A stretch of DNA of 64,000 bases, taken from assembly GCA_030220185.1 (NCBI GenBank), contig JASPKZ010009895.1, forward strand, positions 1 through 64,000, given 5' to 3'. Numbering within the stretch: the first letter of the stretch is position 1; each line of letters opens with the position of its first letter. The notes under the pieces were generated by a model. It saw nothing but the letters and a program-made list of their open reading frames with translations. It ran no database searches and was not told the DNA's origin. Position numbers and translations under genes: made by a program. The stretch comes from Diploptera punctata (taxonomy: Eukaryota > Arthropoda > Insecta > Blattodea > Blaberidae). Below are positions 55,213 through 64,000 of this stretch, one piece after another.

Positions 55213-55510
55213 TCTGTCAGTCTCGGTGTTCTAGTGGTTATGTTCCTTGCCTCTAGTCCCAAGAGTCGCAGGTTCAAACCTGGCTGTCGTCAATGGATTT
55301 TTAGGATGGAAAAATCCAAGGAATGTGTCCTCCAGAAAGGATTTAGAGCCATGGGACCCAAATCTGAATGTTTTCGAGTTTGTAAAAGAACCTCAAGTCT
55401 GAATAAAAAGACCCCTCATCAAAATTTAACCAACCCTCTTCCATTCGAGTAATACCTAATTTTCATACTAGATGTTTCCTCTATAGGGAAATAAGCATAA
55501 ATAAATAAAT
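55213..55510 (+). mobile_element. tRNA-derived SINE with ATAA tail
   Basis: Head TCGGTGTTCTAGTGGTTATG (A box) and GCAGGTTCAAACCTGGC (B box), then a body (GGAATGTGTCCTCCAGAAAG, AGAGCCATGGGACCC) and a tail AAATAAGCATAAATAAATAA. A different SINE family from the other tRNA-like repeats here. Confidence 0.7.
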
Positions 55511-55511
55511 C

Positions 55512-55740
55512 AATATATAGTTCGAATTTTAATGACTTACCTCATAATTGTGGCTTTCTTAAGACTATAGTTTTGACATGCTACGCATCATCAATTTCTT
55601 CTAACTGAAGGAAATGATAATGATACATACCGTACTGAAACTATAGTCTTCAAGGCATCTACAATTATGAGGCGAGTCATTCAAATTCTAACTGTATGTT
55701 AATTAAAATAAACTTTATAGTGTCACTTATTTTAAATAAA
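55512..55740. mobile_element. palindromic PLE end unit, old
   Basis: Arms centred near 55605 share ACTATAGT and GAGGTAAGTCATT or GAGGCGAGTCATT. The ribozyme core is degraded (TTGATGAT; GAAA only in the right arm). The left is cut in the loop; the right has the full end (AAACTTTATAGTGTCACTT). Target duplication uncertain. It abuts the SINE tail. Confidence 0.6.
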
Positions 55741-56269
55741 AGAAAAATAACTTAATTTGTCTGGCAAAGACTTTCCACTAGGGAAACCCATGTCCCATTG
55801 TGGGACAAACAGAGATCAACCAAATCATGAATAATATCCAGAACTCTCTTTTTAGTGTTATATAAAATAACTGGTTAAAATATTAATTGTATTATAATTT
55901 ATCACTATTGCCTGGGGTTGACTTAGTCTCTAAAGGAAATAAGTACCCTTCACTCAAGGCTGACATCTAGTGCAGATTGTCTTATTACCCCAGGGCCTTC
56001 TAAGTCCTGTAATGGGATCACTTTACCATCTTACATTTTAATTTATCACTTCAGCCAATAGGATTTGATTATGTAAAATAACAAGTCAAAATGGTATCTA
56101 ATTTCATACATTTTATCACATTAACCACTTGTATTGGTTATTTTTTTAAACTAACTTAATACATTTATCTACATAACTATTGAAAACAAATAATGTCTTC
56201 TATTCACAAAAGAAAAAACTGCAGGGATGAGTGCTTAGGAATGAATTTCTATCACACCCCCACACACAC

Positions 56270-56271
<2 letters not shown>

Positions 56272-56304
<33 letters not shown>
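56272..56304. repeat. (TA)n microsatellite
   Basis: TA run that received two transposon insertions; further parts lie at 58641-58676 and 60183-60216. Confidence 0.85.
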
Positions 56305-56307
<3 letters not shown>

Positions 56308-58637
56308 GGTGTAAATGAATTATACTGCACAAATTTAACTACATATAGAGGGATATTATATAAGAAATTTGAGATAATGAACTAATGGTCTACGAATAAA
56401 AATGTCCAAGTTATGATTCATTTTGTAAAATGGTTCGCATGCCACTGATTATTTCAAATTAAGTGTAAGTGGCAACATGTATGTGCCTTTAGCTCAGGGG
56501 TTATACTTCTTACTACCGATGCAAATGTAAGATTGATGTATCACGTTCGAAACTCCGTACTGTATGTGTACACTTCTTTTTTTGTTTTTCCTTTATTATG
56601 TATGTTGTAAATCAGTTACCTACGTTGATTTACTTCTAGTTCAATTATTTATTCATTAATTACAGAATATGATACTGGAATGTTGGCGCAGTACATGAGT
56701 TACAAAACTGTCTACTTAAGTATTGCACAGAGAATTGTTTGAAAGGTTCTAATAATGCACATACTGGTTTTGCAAATAAAATGTGAAATTTTACTATATA
56801 GTACTTATGTACTTAGATAAATGATAGTGCACTGATCGCAAAAGTAATAACATGAAGAGGTACAGTATATGTACATGGCATACATAATGTTGTTGGGAAA
56901 TAGAAGCAATGCATTTGAGTAAACCAGGAAAATAATAGTTTAAAAAAACTAAAACAACACTCTTTATTAGAAAACCAAACTAAAAAATGAAAAATAATTT
57001 TAATTTCCAACATGCTTGGGATAAAATTAAAGTGGTCAACATAAAAATCATCTCCAACACATCTAGAATAAAACTAGAGTTATCTAAAAAAAAATAATTT
57101 TATCATCGAAAGCGTGGGGTGTTTTTTATAGTTTTTATGTTTTCTTCTTAGAGACTTTACTTTTACCAATATCTGTTTATCAAATATATTAATTGAGATA
57201 GATTGAGATAGAGCACTCCACGCTTTTGATGGTAAAATTATTTTTTTGTAGATAACTCTAGTTTTATTCTAGATGTGTTGGAGATGATTTTTTTGCTGAC
57301 CACTTTAATTTTATCCCAGAACTCTTAGTGGTATATCATTTCAGTAATCCATACGTCGCTGGTTGAAATCCGGCTGGGACGGTTTTTTTTATAGAAGAGT
57401 ATTACTTTTAGCTCATACTACAATAGTATCGAATTTAAAGATATTTACATTTTTATCTTATTCTGTAAAATATTAAAACTAAAAAATAAAAAATAAATAA
57501 TAGTTTTAAAAATCTAAAAGAACACGCTTTATTAGAAAACTAAAAAATGAAAAAAAAATTAATTTCCAGTATGCTTGGGATAAAATTAAAGTGGTCAACA
57601 AAAAAATCATCTCCAACACATATAGAATAAAACTAGAGTTATCAACAAAAAGAAAATAATTTTACCATCAAAAGCGTGGGGTGCTTTTTATGATGTTTAC
57701 ATTTTCTTCTTAGAGAGCTTACTTTTACCAATATCTGTTTATTATCAAATATATTGATTGATATAGAGCACCCCACGCTTTTGATGGTAAAATTATTTTC
57801 TTTTTGTTGATAACTCTAGTTTTATTCTATATGTGTTGGAGATGATTTTTTTGTTGACCACTTTAATTTTATCCCAAGCGTATTGGAAATTAAAATTATT
57901 TTTCATTTTTTAGTTTTCTAATAAAGCGTGTTCTTTTAGTTTTTTAAAACTATTATTTATTTAAACTATTATTTGTTTTTCATATTTTAGTTTTAATATT
58001 TTACAGAATAAGATCAAAATACAAATATCTTTAAATTCGATACTATTATAGTATGAGCTAAAATAATAGTCTACTAAAAAAATCCTCTAGGCCGGATTTG
58101 AACCAGTGACCTATGGATTACTGAAATTATATACCACTACGGTCCACCGCTCTACCAACTGAGCTCTTACAACGATTGAGTACAAATAGACTTCCGTGAT
58201 TTGAACCGCCAGTTTTCGAATCTGAAATCCATCACTTTAACCATTAAGCCACATATTAATTATACAGAATCTGCGTGTTTCACTCTAAGCTAGGGCTCTC
58301 GTTGCACCGATTCTACTGTAAGCAGTGCAGTGGCGTGCAATCATCTGCTAAGTTTGACATTTTAAGGAATTTGATAATCCAATATTTAATAAAACGTTGA
58401 TGATGAATTGTTAGCAATCAGGATCTTGGAATTAATACAAAGATCTGAAGTTATTCTAGTATAATTTTCTCTCCTATTTTGCTCTCCTTTTGATTTATCT
58501 GTATCAATTTTCGATTACTTGATTCCCCATAATTGCCCATTTTCCCTCCTAGACCATTGGTTCCTTATTATCTCAAATTACTTGAATAACACCCCTCTGT
58601 AAGCAGTTAAATTTGTGCGACATAATTCATTTACACC

Positions 58638-58640
<3 letters not shown>
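56305..58640. mobile_element. 2.3 kb noncoding TIR element with internal palindromes
   Basis: Terminal inverted repeats CAGGGTGTAAATGAATTAT (56305) and ATAATTCATTTACACCCTG (to 58640), continuing with GCACAAATTTAACT, with TA on both sides. The interior holds two related palindromes (56968-57316 and 57535-57905) built from AAGCGTGGGGTG, GATAACTCTAGTTTTATTCT and GTTGGAGATGATTTTTTTG. Flanking these are inverted tRNA-like pieces. No transposase frame is present, so it is non-autonomous. Confidence 0.7.
58084..58170 (-). pseudogene. tRNA-Tyr-like sequence with intron
   Basis: Minus strand: GAGCTCAGTTGGTAGAGCGG (D arm), GTGGACCGTAG (anticodon GTA), an intron-like insert TGGTATATAATTTCAGTA, ATCCATAGGTC, and CTGGTTCAAATCCGGC (T arm). 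Layout and intron position match eukaryotic tRNA-Tyr(GTA). The acceptor stem is degraded, and a partial inverted copy lies at 57325-57385, so it is a pseudogene carried by the TIR element. Confidence 0.65.
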
Positions 58641-58676
<36 letters not shown>

Positions 58677-58679
<3 letters not shown>

Positions 58680-60177
58680 TAGTGTCCAAAATTAAAGCAA
58701 CAAACTGAAATTTCATCTTTGTGGGTTTATTTTGCCAGAAAATAGTATAAACAAGAGATACGAATGTATAAACAATCAGAAAAATAAATAAAGTAAACAA
58801 CTGCAACATTCGTGCCTACTAGTAAAACAAAATGCCCCCTTTTTCTAAATTAGTGATTATCAAACACATCCAGAAAACAGGTTAATGTGTTCAGTATTGG
58901 GTGTGACCACCTGTGGCAGCAATACAGACTTTATAACAGCATGGCATGTTGCGAATAATGTCATCAATTTCATTTTGAGACAATAACGTCCATTCTTCCT
59001 GCAGAGCAACTTGCAAAGCCTGGTGAGTGGTTGGTGGATGTTAACGTGAAGTAACTCGTCTCCCTAGTGCATCCCAGACATGCTCTATAGGATTCAAATC
59101 AGGAGAGCGAGCAGGCAATCCATGAGTGCAATATCTTCAGTTTTCAGAAACTCATCAACCACCTGTGCTCTATGAGGACGAACATTATCATCCATCAGTA
59201 AGAAGTCTGGGCCCACAGCACCGCAAAACAACCGCACATGAGGTGGTAAGATCTCGTCACAATACCTGACAGCAGTTAAACCTTGTCGATGTACCTGTAC
59301 AATTTCATGAAGAGGTGCTCGAGTAGTCAACAGAATTCCTGCCCACACCATTATTGAGCCACCTCAAAATTGGTCTCTTTCCACAATGTTTGAGTCTCAA
59401 CATCGTGTTCCACGTTCTCTCCAGATGCAAATTCATTGAGAATCATTTTCAAGACTAAATCTGGACTCGTCTGTGAAGAGAACATTGGTCCACAGCTCGA
59501 TCGTCCAGTTGGCATGTTGATGACTCCACTCTAGATGGTCTCTTCTCTGAATACACATCAGGAGTACACATACAGCAGGTCTCTGACAATAAAGGCCTCT
59601 CTGCCGAAGCCGTTTGTACACTGTTTGCCTTGATACAACTGTTCCAGTGGATGCTATGAGGTGAGATGCCAGTTGTTGTGCAGTACTATGGTGGTACCAT
59701 CTTGCCCTTAGAGTCAAATAACGTCCTCTCATTCCGATGTCACTCTTGGTCATCATTGCCCTGGTCTTCAGGATAAATTTTCAGACTCTAAAAACTGTTG
59801 CCACATCCGAGAAACAACAGAAGGATTCACATTAAGCCATCTGGCCACGCTTGACTCTGTCCCTGCTTCCATTCTTCCTATGGCCCTCCAACGAAGAGAA
59901 TCTTCTAGGTGGCTTTTCTGTGCCATACTCTACCTGCAGTAAATGTTTACACAGCAAACATTGATGTTGGACTAAGCAATAAACACTATACTGCAGTGCC
60001 CTGTTTGATAGGTGCACTGATGTCATCGTTCGCATGGTTGTAAGATGGCCGGAATGCCATCTGTAGTTCAGAATAGGACTGTACTGACTGACATATGTTT
60101 TACGTTTTATGTGAATATATAGTGAATTAGACATAGGAAGGAGAAATACCAGTTTGTTGCTTTAATTTTGGACACTA

Positions 60178-60180
<3 letters not shown>
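58677..60180 (-). mobile_element. Tc1-like transposon, degraded
   Basis: Ends ACTAGTGTCCAAAATTAAAG and CTTTAATTTTGGACACTAGT are inverted repeats of about 30 bp flanked by TA, inside a (TA)n microsatellite. It contains a broken transposase gene. Confidence 0.82.
58885..59929 (-). pseudogene. Tc1-family transposase pseudogene
   Basis: From MAQKSHLEDSLRWRAIGRME at 59922, with a helix-turn-helix-like start and WLNVNPSVVSRMWQQFLES. A frameshift follows to MRGRYLTLRARWYHHSTAQQ and VSRQTVYKRLRQRGLY (second HTH). The first catalytic Asp is in VLFTDESRFSL; another break follows. MVWAGILLTTRAPLHEIVQV leads to the second Asp in FLLMDDNVRPHRAQVVDEFL; after one more frameshift, GLPARSPDLNPIEHVWDALG carries the final acidic residue (E of PIEH). 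The C terminus ends QNEIDDIIRNMPCCYKVCI-like. The DD34E block order is complete, so only a few indels separate it from an intact gene. Confidence 0.85.
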
Positions 60181-60220
<40 letters not shown>

Positions 60221-60336
60221 CCTATACGCATACATAATATATAGATACATAATATATAGATACATACAAACATACATACATACTAAACAGATTGAAAACA
60301 TCACTATAAATAAAAATAAAAATAAACTGAAATATA

Positions 60337-60579
60337 ATAAATAATGAAACTGGTGCATCCTATCTCATAAATATTTGAGTTTTATTTTACATGTTTCAAT
60401 ATATTGTCTATACCATCATCAGCTTGTACATGAAAATGAACAGCCTGGACAAGCTGATGACGGTACAGACAACTTATTGAAACATATCAAATGAAACAAA
60501 ATTATTTATGAGGTAAGATGTACCAGATTCACCTTATTTATGAAGAATCTCATAATGTTACTTCCTATTGTAATTTATT
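60337..60579. mobile_element. palindromic PLE end unit next to a robo splice donor
   Basis: Flanked by AATAAACTGAAATATA and AATAAACTGATATATA (60321-60336 and 60580-60595, one mismatch). Arms centred near 60435 share AAGCTGATGA and GAAACATRT. The left is cut in the hairpin loop; the right is complete (TTATGAGGTAAGATG to AATCTCATAATG, TTACTTCC). The right flank repeat ends one base from the donor GT of the exon at 60597. Confidence 0.75.
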
Positions 60580-60596
60580 AATAAACTGATATATAC

Positions 60597-60847
60597 CTGA
60601 TATCCAAGTAGGGAAGATGATCCTATCTTGTTATTGCGAGTCCAGGAGATTGTGACACTTGAATCAGTCTTGTTTACAATATGAGGTCTGCTGGGTGGTC
60701 CAGGGAATGTAGAAGGTTCTGGTGCTCTAAAGAAATTTATATTGGGATTTGTAGGTAATTCCAGTCTTAGAGCACCACTCCATGTTGCTTTTCCACTACG
60801 AGATGAGGCCACACATGTATACAGGCCACTGTCTCTTTTCTCCAAAT
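60597..60847 (-). CDS. robo: robo exon: end of last Ig domain and start of FN3-1
   Basis: Internal exon of a Roundabout receptor, a membrane protein that binds Slit and steers axons and migrating cells. It encodes 83 codons. The first part (RDSGLYTCVASSRSGKATWS) is the DxGxYxCxAxxxxG signature of the F-G strands of an Ig domain. After a linker (PEPSTFPGPPSRP) comes the first FN3 domain (SSVTISWTRNNKIG). The acceptor is a TAG after a T-rich tract at 60848-60850, and the donor is CAG|GTATAT at 60597/60596. The exon ends on a complete codon and joins in phase to the exon at 55038. Upstream Ig exons would lie above 60.85 kb or outside the window. Robo is preferred over other Ig/FN3 proteins because the Ig-linker-FN3 sequence and the later cytoplasmic motif both fit. 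Confidence 0.85.
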
Positions 60848-60864
60848 CTACAAAATAAACTATG

Positions 60865-61165
60865 TTCTATATATTTGAAGAGAAAAATTATACGCTCAGA
60901 CCGGGACTTGAACCCAGGACCCTTGGTTTTCTAGTCCAAGTGCTCTACCATTTGAGCTACCTGAGCAAGTACCGATCTAAACGCAAATTTTTCTCTATAT
61001 ACGTTGTAATTCCCACCCACCGAATGCTTTGAAGCCTTTGCTTCTATCTTTGCAAATGGCGGCTCCTATATTAAGAAGACATATTTGGGAATTATACATT
61101 ACATTATAAATGCCAGTATGGCTTTTTTCGATGTTCTTATTATTAATTTCATACATCTCAAGTTG
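60865..61165 (-). mobile_element. tRNA-derived SINE-like repeat, longest single copy
   Basis: Minus strand, from TTGAGATGTATGAAATTAAT through AATTCCCAAATATGTCTTCT, GCCGCCATTTGCAAAGATAG, ACGTATATAGAGAAAAATTT, GGTAGCTCAAATGGTAGAGC, CTTGGACTAGAAAACCAAG, GGGTTCAAGTCCC to TTCTCTTCAAATATA. Shows the order body-then-tRNA with the tRNA-like part near the 3' end. Confidence 0.75.
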
Positions 61166-61179
61166 AACTTAGGAAACAT

Positions 61180-61740
61180 CTGATAATTATGATGATGATT
61201 AAATATGATCTGTTAACTAATAAAAAAGACAATAAAAAATCTGGAATTTGTCAAATTAATTGCAAAGACTGCAATAAAGTATTTATAGGAAAAATAAAAA
61301 GGAACTTAGATACTCGCAAAAAAGAACACTTTAGAAACATAAAAAAAATGGTGAAATTGAAAAATCAGTTATAGCAGCACATAGTTTATTAGAAAATCAT
61401 AGAATTGAAAAAGAAGCAAAACTTTTGAAACATCTATGTAAATCTTTGGAATTAACAGTGTGGGAGAAGATATACATTCAAAAAACCATACTAGAACCAT
61501 GAACTTTGAGGTTCCAGACGAAGCAAGTTTGATTACAAAGTTCTTCAAAAGTACACCAGATGGCAGTCTAGAAAATTACCAGCAAAAGAAAAAATTGACA
61601 GTCGTGAAAACAGCTGAAGTTGGAAAAGATGTTTTTTTCTGATGCTGCAGTTCTGTGTTACAAAAATAGATGTATGAGTTAAGAAGAATTCACGATTGAT
61701 TTGATTCTTATGATCAAGTATGTTTATATGTTGTCCAAAT
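61180..61740 (+). mobile_element. PLE nuclease fragment
   Basis: Reads KSGICQINCKDCNKVFIGKI (GIY and YIG mutated to GIC and FIG), then frameshifts to MNFEVPDEASLITKFFKSTP. The 3' part holds ACAGCTGAAG and CTGCAGTTCTGTG, related to the 22.5-23.1 kb subfamily; core boxes are degraded. It ends in the first half of the hairpin (GTATGAGTTAAG). Confidence 0.65.
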
Positions 61741-62095
61741 ATCAAACTTAATTCACTGTATTTTATTCTTAAATGTGTTTGATATTAATCTATTTATATT
61801 AATTATTTTTGTTGTAGGTTTTTTGCTATTTCAATAAAATCTATTGTAATAAATGAGTTGAGTCTGCAATCATCTTCCCTCATTTTCAGTTGTTTCTTGT
61901 AACACATGTTTCAAAGCATCTTTGTTTCTACTTCAGTTGGTACAGACTAATCATCTTTAAATTGTTGGCGCTGGATCTCGACTCCTGCTCCCTCTTTATC
62001 GTGATCCAAAGAACTTACTTATGAGTATTAAGTTTCTCTCACCAGGAATTTAAAATTCATGATTCTCTCCATGTTCTTCTGTATACAGGGTGATT

Positions 62096-63427
62096 ACAAA
62101 TGATTGGAGCGATTTCATGATTTTATGGTAGCTGTAGTATTCGACATATTTTCACGAACTTTTACAGATACATAGAGCAACTTCCCAGGTTTTTTTTGAG
62201 ATGTTACAGGTGCTCCATATGCTCCCCCTTGGTGATTCTGCAGATATCAAGTCTGTAATCAAGTTCGTCCCATACTCGACGTAACATGTCCCTATTAATT
62301 TGTTCAAAGGCATTGATTATGCGAGCTCGCAGTTCTGGTAAGTCTACTGGTAAAGGAGGCACAAACACTGAATCTTTCACATACCCCCAAACAAAAAAAT
62401 CGCACGGCGTCAAATCGGGGGAGCGTGGAGGCCATGACAACAATTTCTGATCATTCTCTCCACTGCGACCGATCCATCGGTTTGGCAATCTCATGTTTAA
62501 AAATTCACGAACATCGTGATGGAAGTGTGGTGGAGCACCATCCTGCTGGTAGATGAAGGTCTCACTGTCGGTCGTCAGCTGCGGCATGAGCCAATTTTCC
62601 AGCATGTCCAGGTACACGTGTCCTGTAACGTTCTGCTCGCAGAAGAAAAAAGGGCCATAAACTTTGAACTGAGAAACCGCACAGAACACACTAACTTTTG
62701 GGGAGTCGCGAATGTGCTGCACAATAACGCGGGGATTTTCTGTGCCCCAGATTCGCACATTGTGTTTGTTCACTTTGTCATTCACAAAGAATGTTGCTTG
62801 GTCACTGAAGACAAGTTTCTCACAAAAACCATCCTCATCCATAAACTGCTGCATTTGTGTACAAAATTCAAACCGACTCACTTTGTCAATGGGCGTAAGG
62901 GCTTGTAGAAATTGCAAGTGGTAAGGTTTATGCTTCAATCTTTTCCGCAAGATCTTCCAAACGGTCGGTTGTGGAATGTTCAGCTCTCTGCTCGCTTTTC
63001 GTGTTGATTTCTGTGGGCTACGTGTGAAACTCATCCGCACACTCTCAACCTTTTCTTCACTCACTGAAGGACGACCCGTTGATTTCCTTTTACAGAGGCA
63101 TCCTGTAGCTTTAAATTGCGCATACCATCGCCGAATGGAGTTGGCACTCGGTGCATCTTTCTCGAACTTCGTTCTGAAGTGTCGTTGCACAGTTATCACA
63201 GATTGAGTTGAATGAAATTCAAGCACAGCATATGCTTTCTCCTCGCCTGTCGCCATCTTTGATAACTGCTGCGCTCTCTCGGTTTAAAGCTGAAACACGG
63301 CTGCGAGAGAAAACAAAAAAAAACCTTATGAGTTTTTATACATAACTTTAAAGTTCTGTGAAGATATGTCAAATAAGATCGCTACAATAAAATCATGAAA
63401 TCGCTCCAATCATTTGTAATCACCGTG
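62096..63427 (-). mobile_element. DD41D mariner-like transposon, apparently intact
   Basis: Unit of 1332 bp with inverted repeats of about 45 bp (CAGGGTGATTACAAATGATT, GGAGCGATTTCATGATTTTA on the left; the right matches with one change, CACGGTG), flanked by TA (62094-62095 and 63428-63429). The only gene has a full open frame. Confidence 0.85.
62204..63256 (-). CDS. mariner/Tc1-superfamily transposase, DD41D type
   Basis: Complete frame of 350 codons from ATG at 63256 to a stop at 62204. It is the cut-and-paste enzyme that binds the element's own inverted repeats and inserts at TA. N-terminal part: NSIRRWYAQFKATGCLCKRK, GRPSVSE, then PQKSTRKASRELNIPQPTVW (two HTH modules). Catalytic residues: D152 in VFSDQATFFVN, D239 in YQQDGAPPHFHHDV, D281 in WPPRSPDLTPCDFFVWGYVK, with 41 residues between the last two. 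Length is normal for the group, with no frameshift, stop or missing acidic residue. A single intact copy with near-identical ends suggests recent insertion. DD41D (rosa/visitor-like) is assigned by spacing only. Confidence 0.88.
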   Translation of the reverse strand: MATGEEKAYAVLEFHSTQSVITVQRHFRTKFEKDAPSANSIRRWYAQFKATGCLCKRKSTGRPSVSEEKVESVRMSFTRSPQKSTRKASRELNIPQPTVWKILRKRLKHKPYHLQFLQALTPIDKVSRFEFCTQMQQFMDEDGFCEKLVFSDQATFFVNDKVNKHNVRIWGTENPRVIVQHIRDSPKVSVFCAVSQFKVYGPFFFCEQNVTGHVYLDMLENWLMPQLTTDSETFIYQQDGAPPHFHHDVREFLNMRLPNRWIGRSGENDQKLLSWPPRSPDLTPCDFFVWGYVKDSVFVPPLPVDLPELRARIINAFEQINRDMLRRVWDELDYRLDICRITKGEHMEHL

Positions 63428-63684
63428 TATTATTTTTTCTCATATAGTGAGTTCTACATACAGAAGAACAAGGAGAGAATAATGAATTTTGAAATTCCCA
63501 AGGAGAGAAACTTAACAAGCAAGTTCTTTGGACCACAAAAAGAGGGAGCAGGAGTTGAGATCCAGGGCTGGCAACTTAAAGGTAATCAGTCTGTACCAAC
63601 TGAAGAAGGAGCAAAGATGCTTTGAAACATGTCTTACAAGAAATAACTAAATATGAGGTGAGATGAATGCAGACCCACTTATTT

Positions 63685-64000
63685 CATCATCATCATCATC
63701 ATAGTACATTCACGAATTTAGGCCATTTGTTGACCTGTTTCAGCCTCAAGAGAAACACCATCCAGAAGTCTTCTGAGTGGACGTCCTGATCTTCTTCTTC
63801 TTCCTGCAGGTTGATATCATAACATTTGTTTGGGTATCCTGTGATCTTCCATTCGATGAACATGTTGCATCTGTCTTGACTTATAATCAGAAATTTTGTT
63901 TTCTAAAGGTACCATGTGCAATTCTTCTAAGATGTCTTCAATTTTTTTGTGATCTAGTAGTGTATATCCTGCAGTCCTCCGAAGGTATCTCATTTTAGCA
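63685..64000 (-). mobile_element. LINE 3' end fragment, running off the window
   Basis: Begins at ATCATCATCATCATCATAGT and reads on the minus strand with QPAGRRRRSGRPLRRLLDGV then SLEAETGQQMA, the usual basic end of an RT-encoding ORF2, and HRMEDHRIPKQ further up. It continues past the right edge. Confidence 0.6.

Larger units (their letters stand above)
61855..63665. mobile_element. PLE palindrome split at its centre by a mariner
   Basis: The left arm (61855-62094, minus) and right arm (63430-63665, plus) share TACAGAAGAACA.GGAGAGAA, AAGTTCTTTGGA, AGAGGGAGCAGGAGT, GTCTGTACCAACTGAAG and GAAACATGT. The right arm has CTGAAGAA, stem GGAGC/GCTTT, GAAA and ACATGT, with a poor stem I. Removing 62096-63427 restores a normal two-arm unit. 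Confidence 0.7.

Noticed and set aside
55560..55660. Active hammerhead in the 55.5 kb PLE palindrome
   Set aside because: The CTGA box is TTGA in one arm and the stems do not close. Only a remnant.
60400..60500. Active hammerhead in the 60.4 kb PLE palindrome
   Set aside because: CTGATGA and GAAA are present, but stem I has no pairing partner after the cleavage point in either arm.
62516..62908. Plus-strand 130-codon ORF over the mariner gene
   Set aside because: Antisense shadow of the intact 350-codon transposase.

Overview
This window is nuclear DNA of an animal, almost certainly an insect: AT-rich, intron-rich and crowded with transposable elements. One host gene is recognisable, on the minus strand: a Roundabout (robo) axon-guidance receptor. 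Ten candidate exons run from about 60.8 kb down to 15.4 kb. They encode the end of the last Ig domain, three fibronectin type III domains, one transmembrane helix and a cytoplasmic tail with a CC1-like tyrosine motif. The upstream Ig exons and promoter lie beyond the right edge. Eight of the ten exons have GT-AG borders and matching phases. The last two carry frame problems. The mix of repeats would fit a large hemimetabolous genome such as a cockroach or termite, but the species cannot be fixed from the sequence.

Almost everything else is mobile DNA in the robo introns and in the 15 kb beyond its 3' end. The dominant family is Penelope-like elements (PLEs) with a C-terminal GIY-YIG endonuclease: about 22 loci, mostly 3' ends only. 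Their striking feature is architecture. Most are palindromes of two inverted 3' ends, and nine are flanked by 10-17 bp direct repeats. In each of the eleven I could check, one outer end carries the full terminal hairpin and the other stops inside its loop. Near the palindrome centres lie hammerhead-ribozyme-like motifs, in the best cases with core, stems I-III and cleavage site all readable.

Layout: 0-15 kb holds PLE ends, a hAT MITE with a perfect 8 bp target duplication, LINE fragments, a 2.25 kb CACTG-ended element carrying a decayed gene of unknown function, and a PLE with an open 248-residue GIY-YIG frame. 15-29 kb holds the robo 3' exons, a dead piggyBac, a dead hAT and several PLE palindromes. 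30-37 kb holds a nearly full RT-encoding LINE and a 3.5 kb array of a 95 bp satellite. 38-49 kb holds robo FN3 exons among tRNA-derived SINEs, a 51 bp minisatellite and a dead mariner. 50-56 kb holds a LINE split by piggyBac and PLE sequence, a Tigger-like MITE and a SINE. 56-64 kb holds a 2.3 kb inverted-repeat element with tRNA-Tyr-like pieces, a dead Tc1, robo FN3-1, and an apparently intact DD41D mariner-like transposon inserted in a PLE palindrome.

Exons, ORFs, repeats and duplications were read directly. Family names rest on remembered motifs, without any database search.
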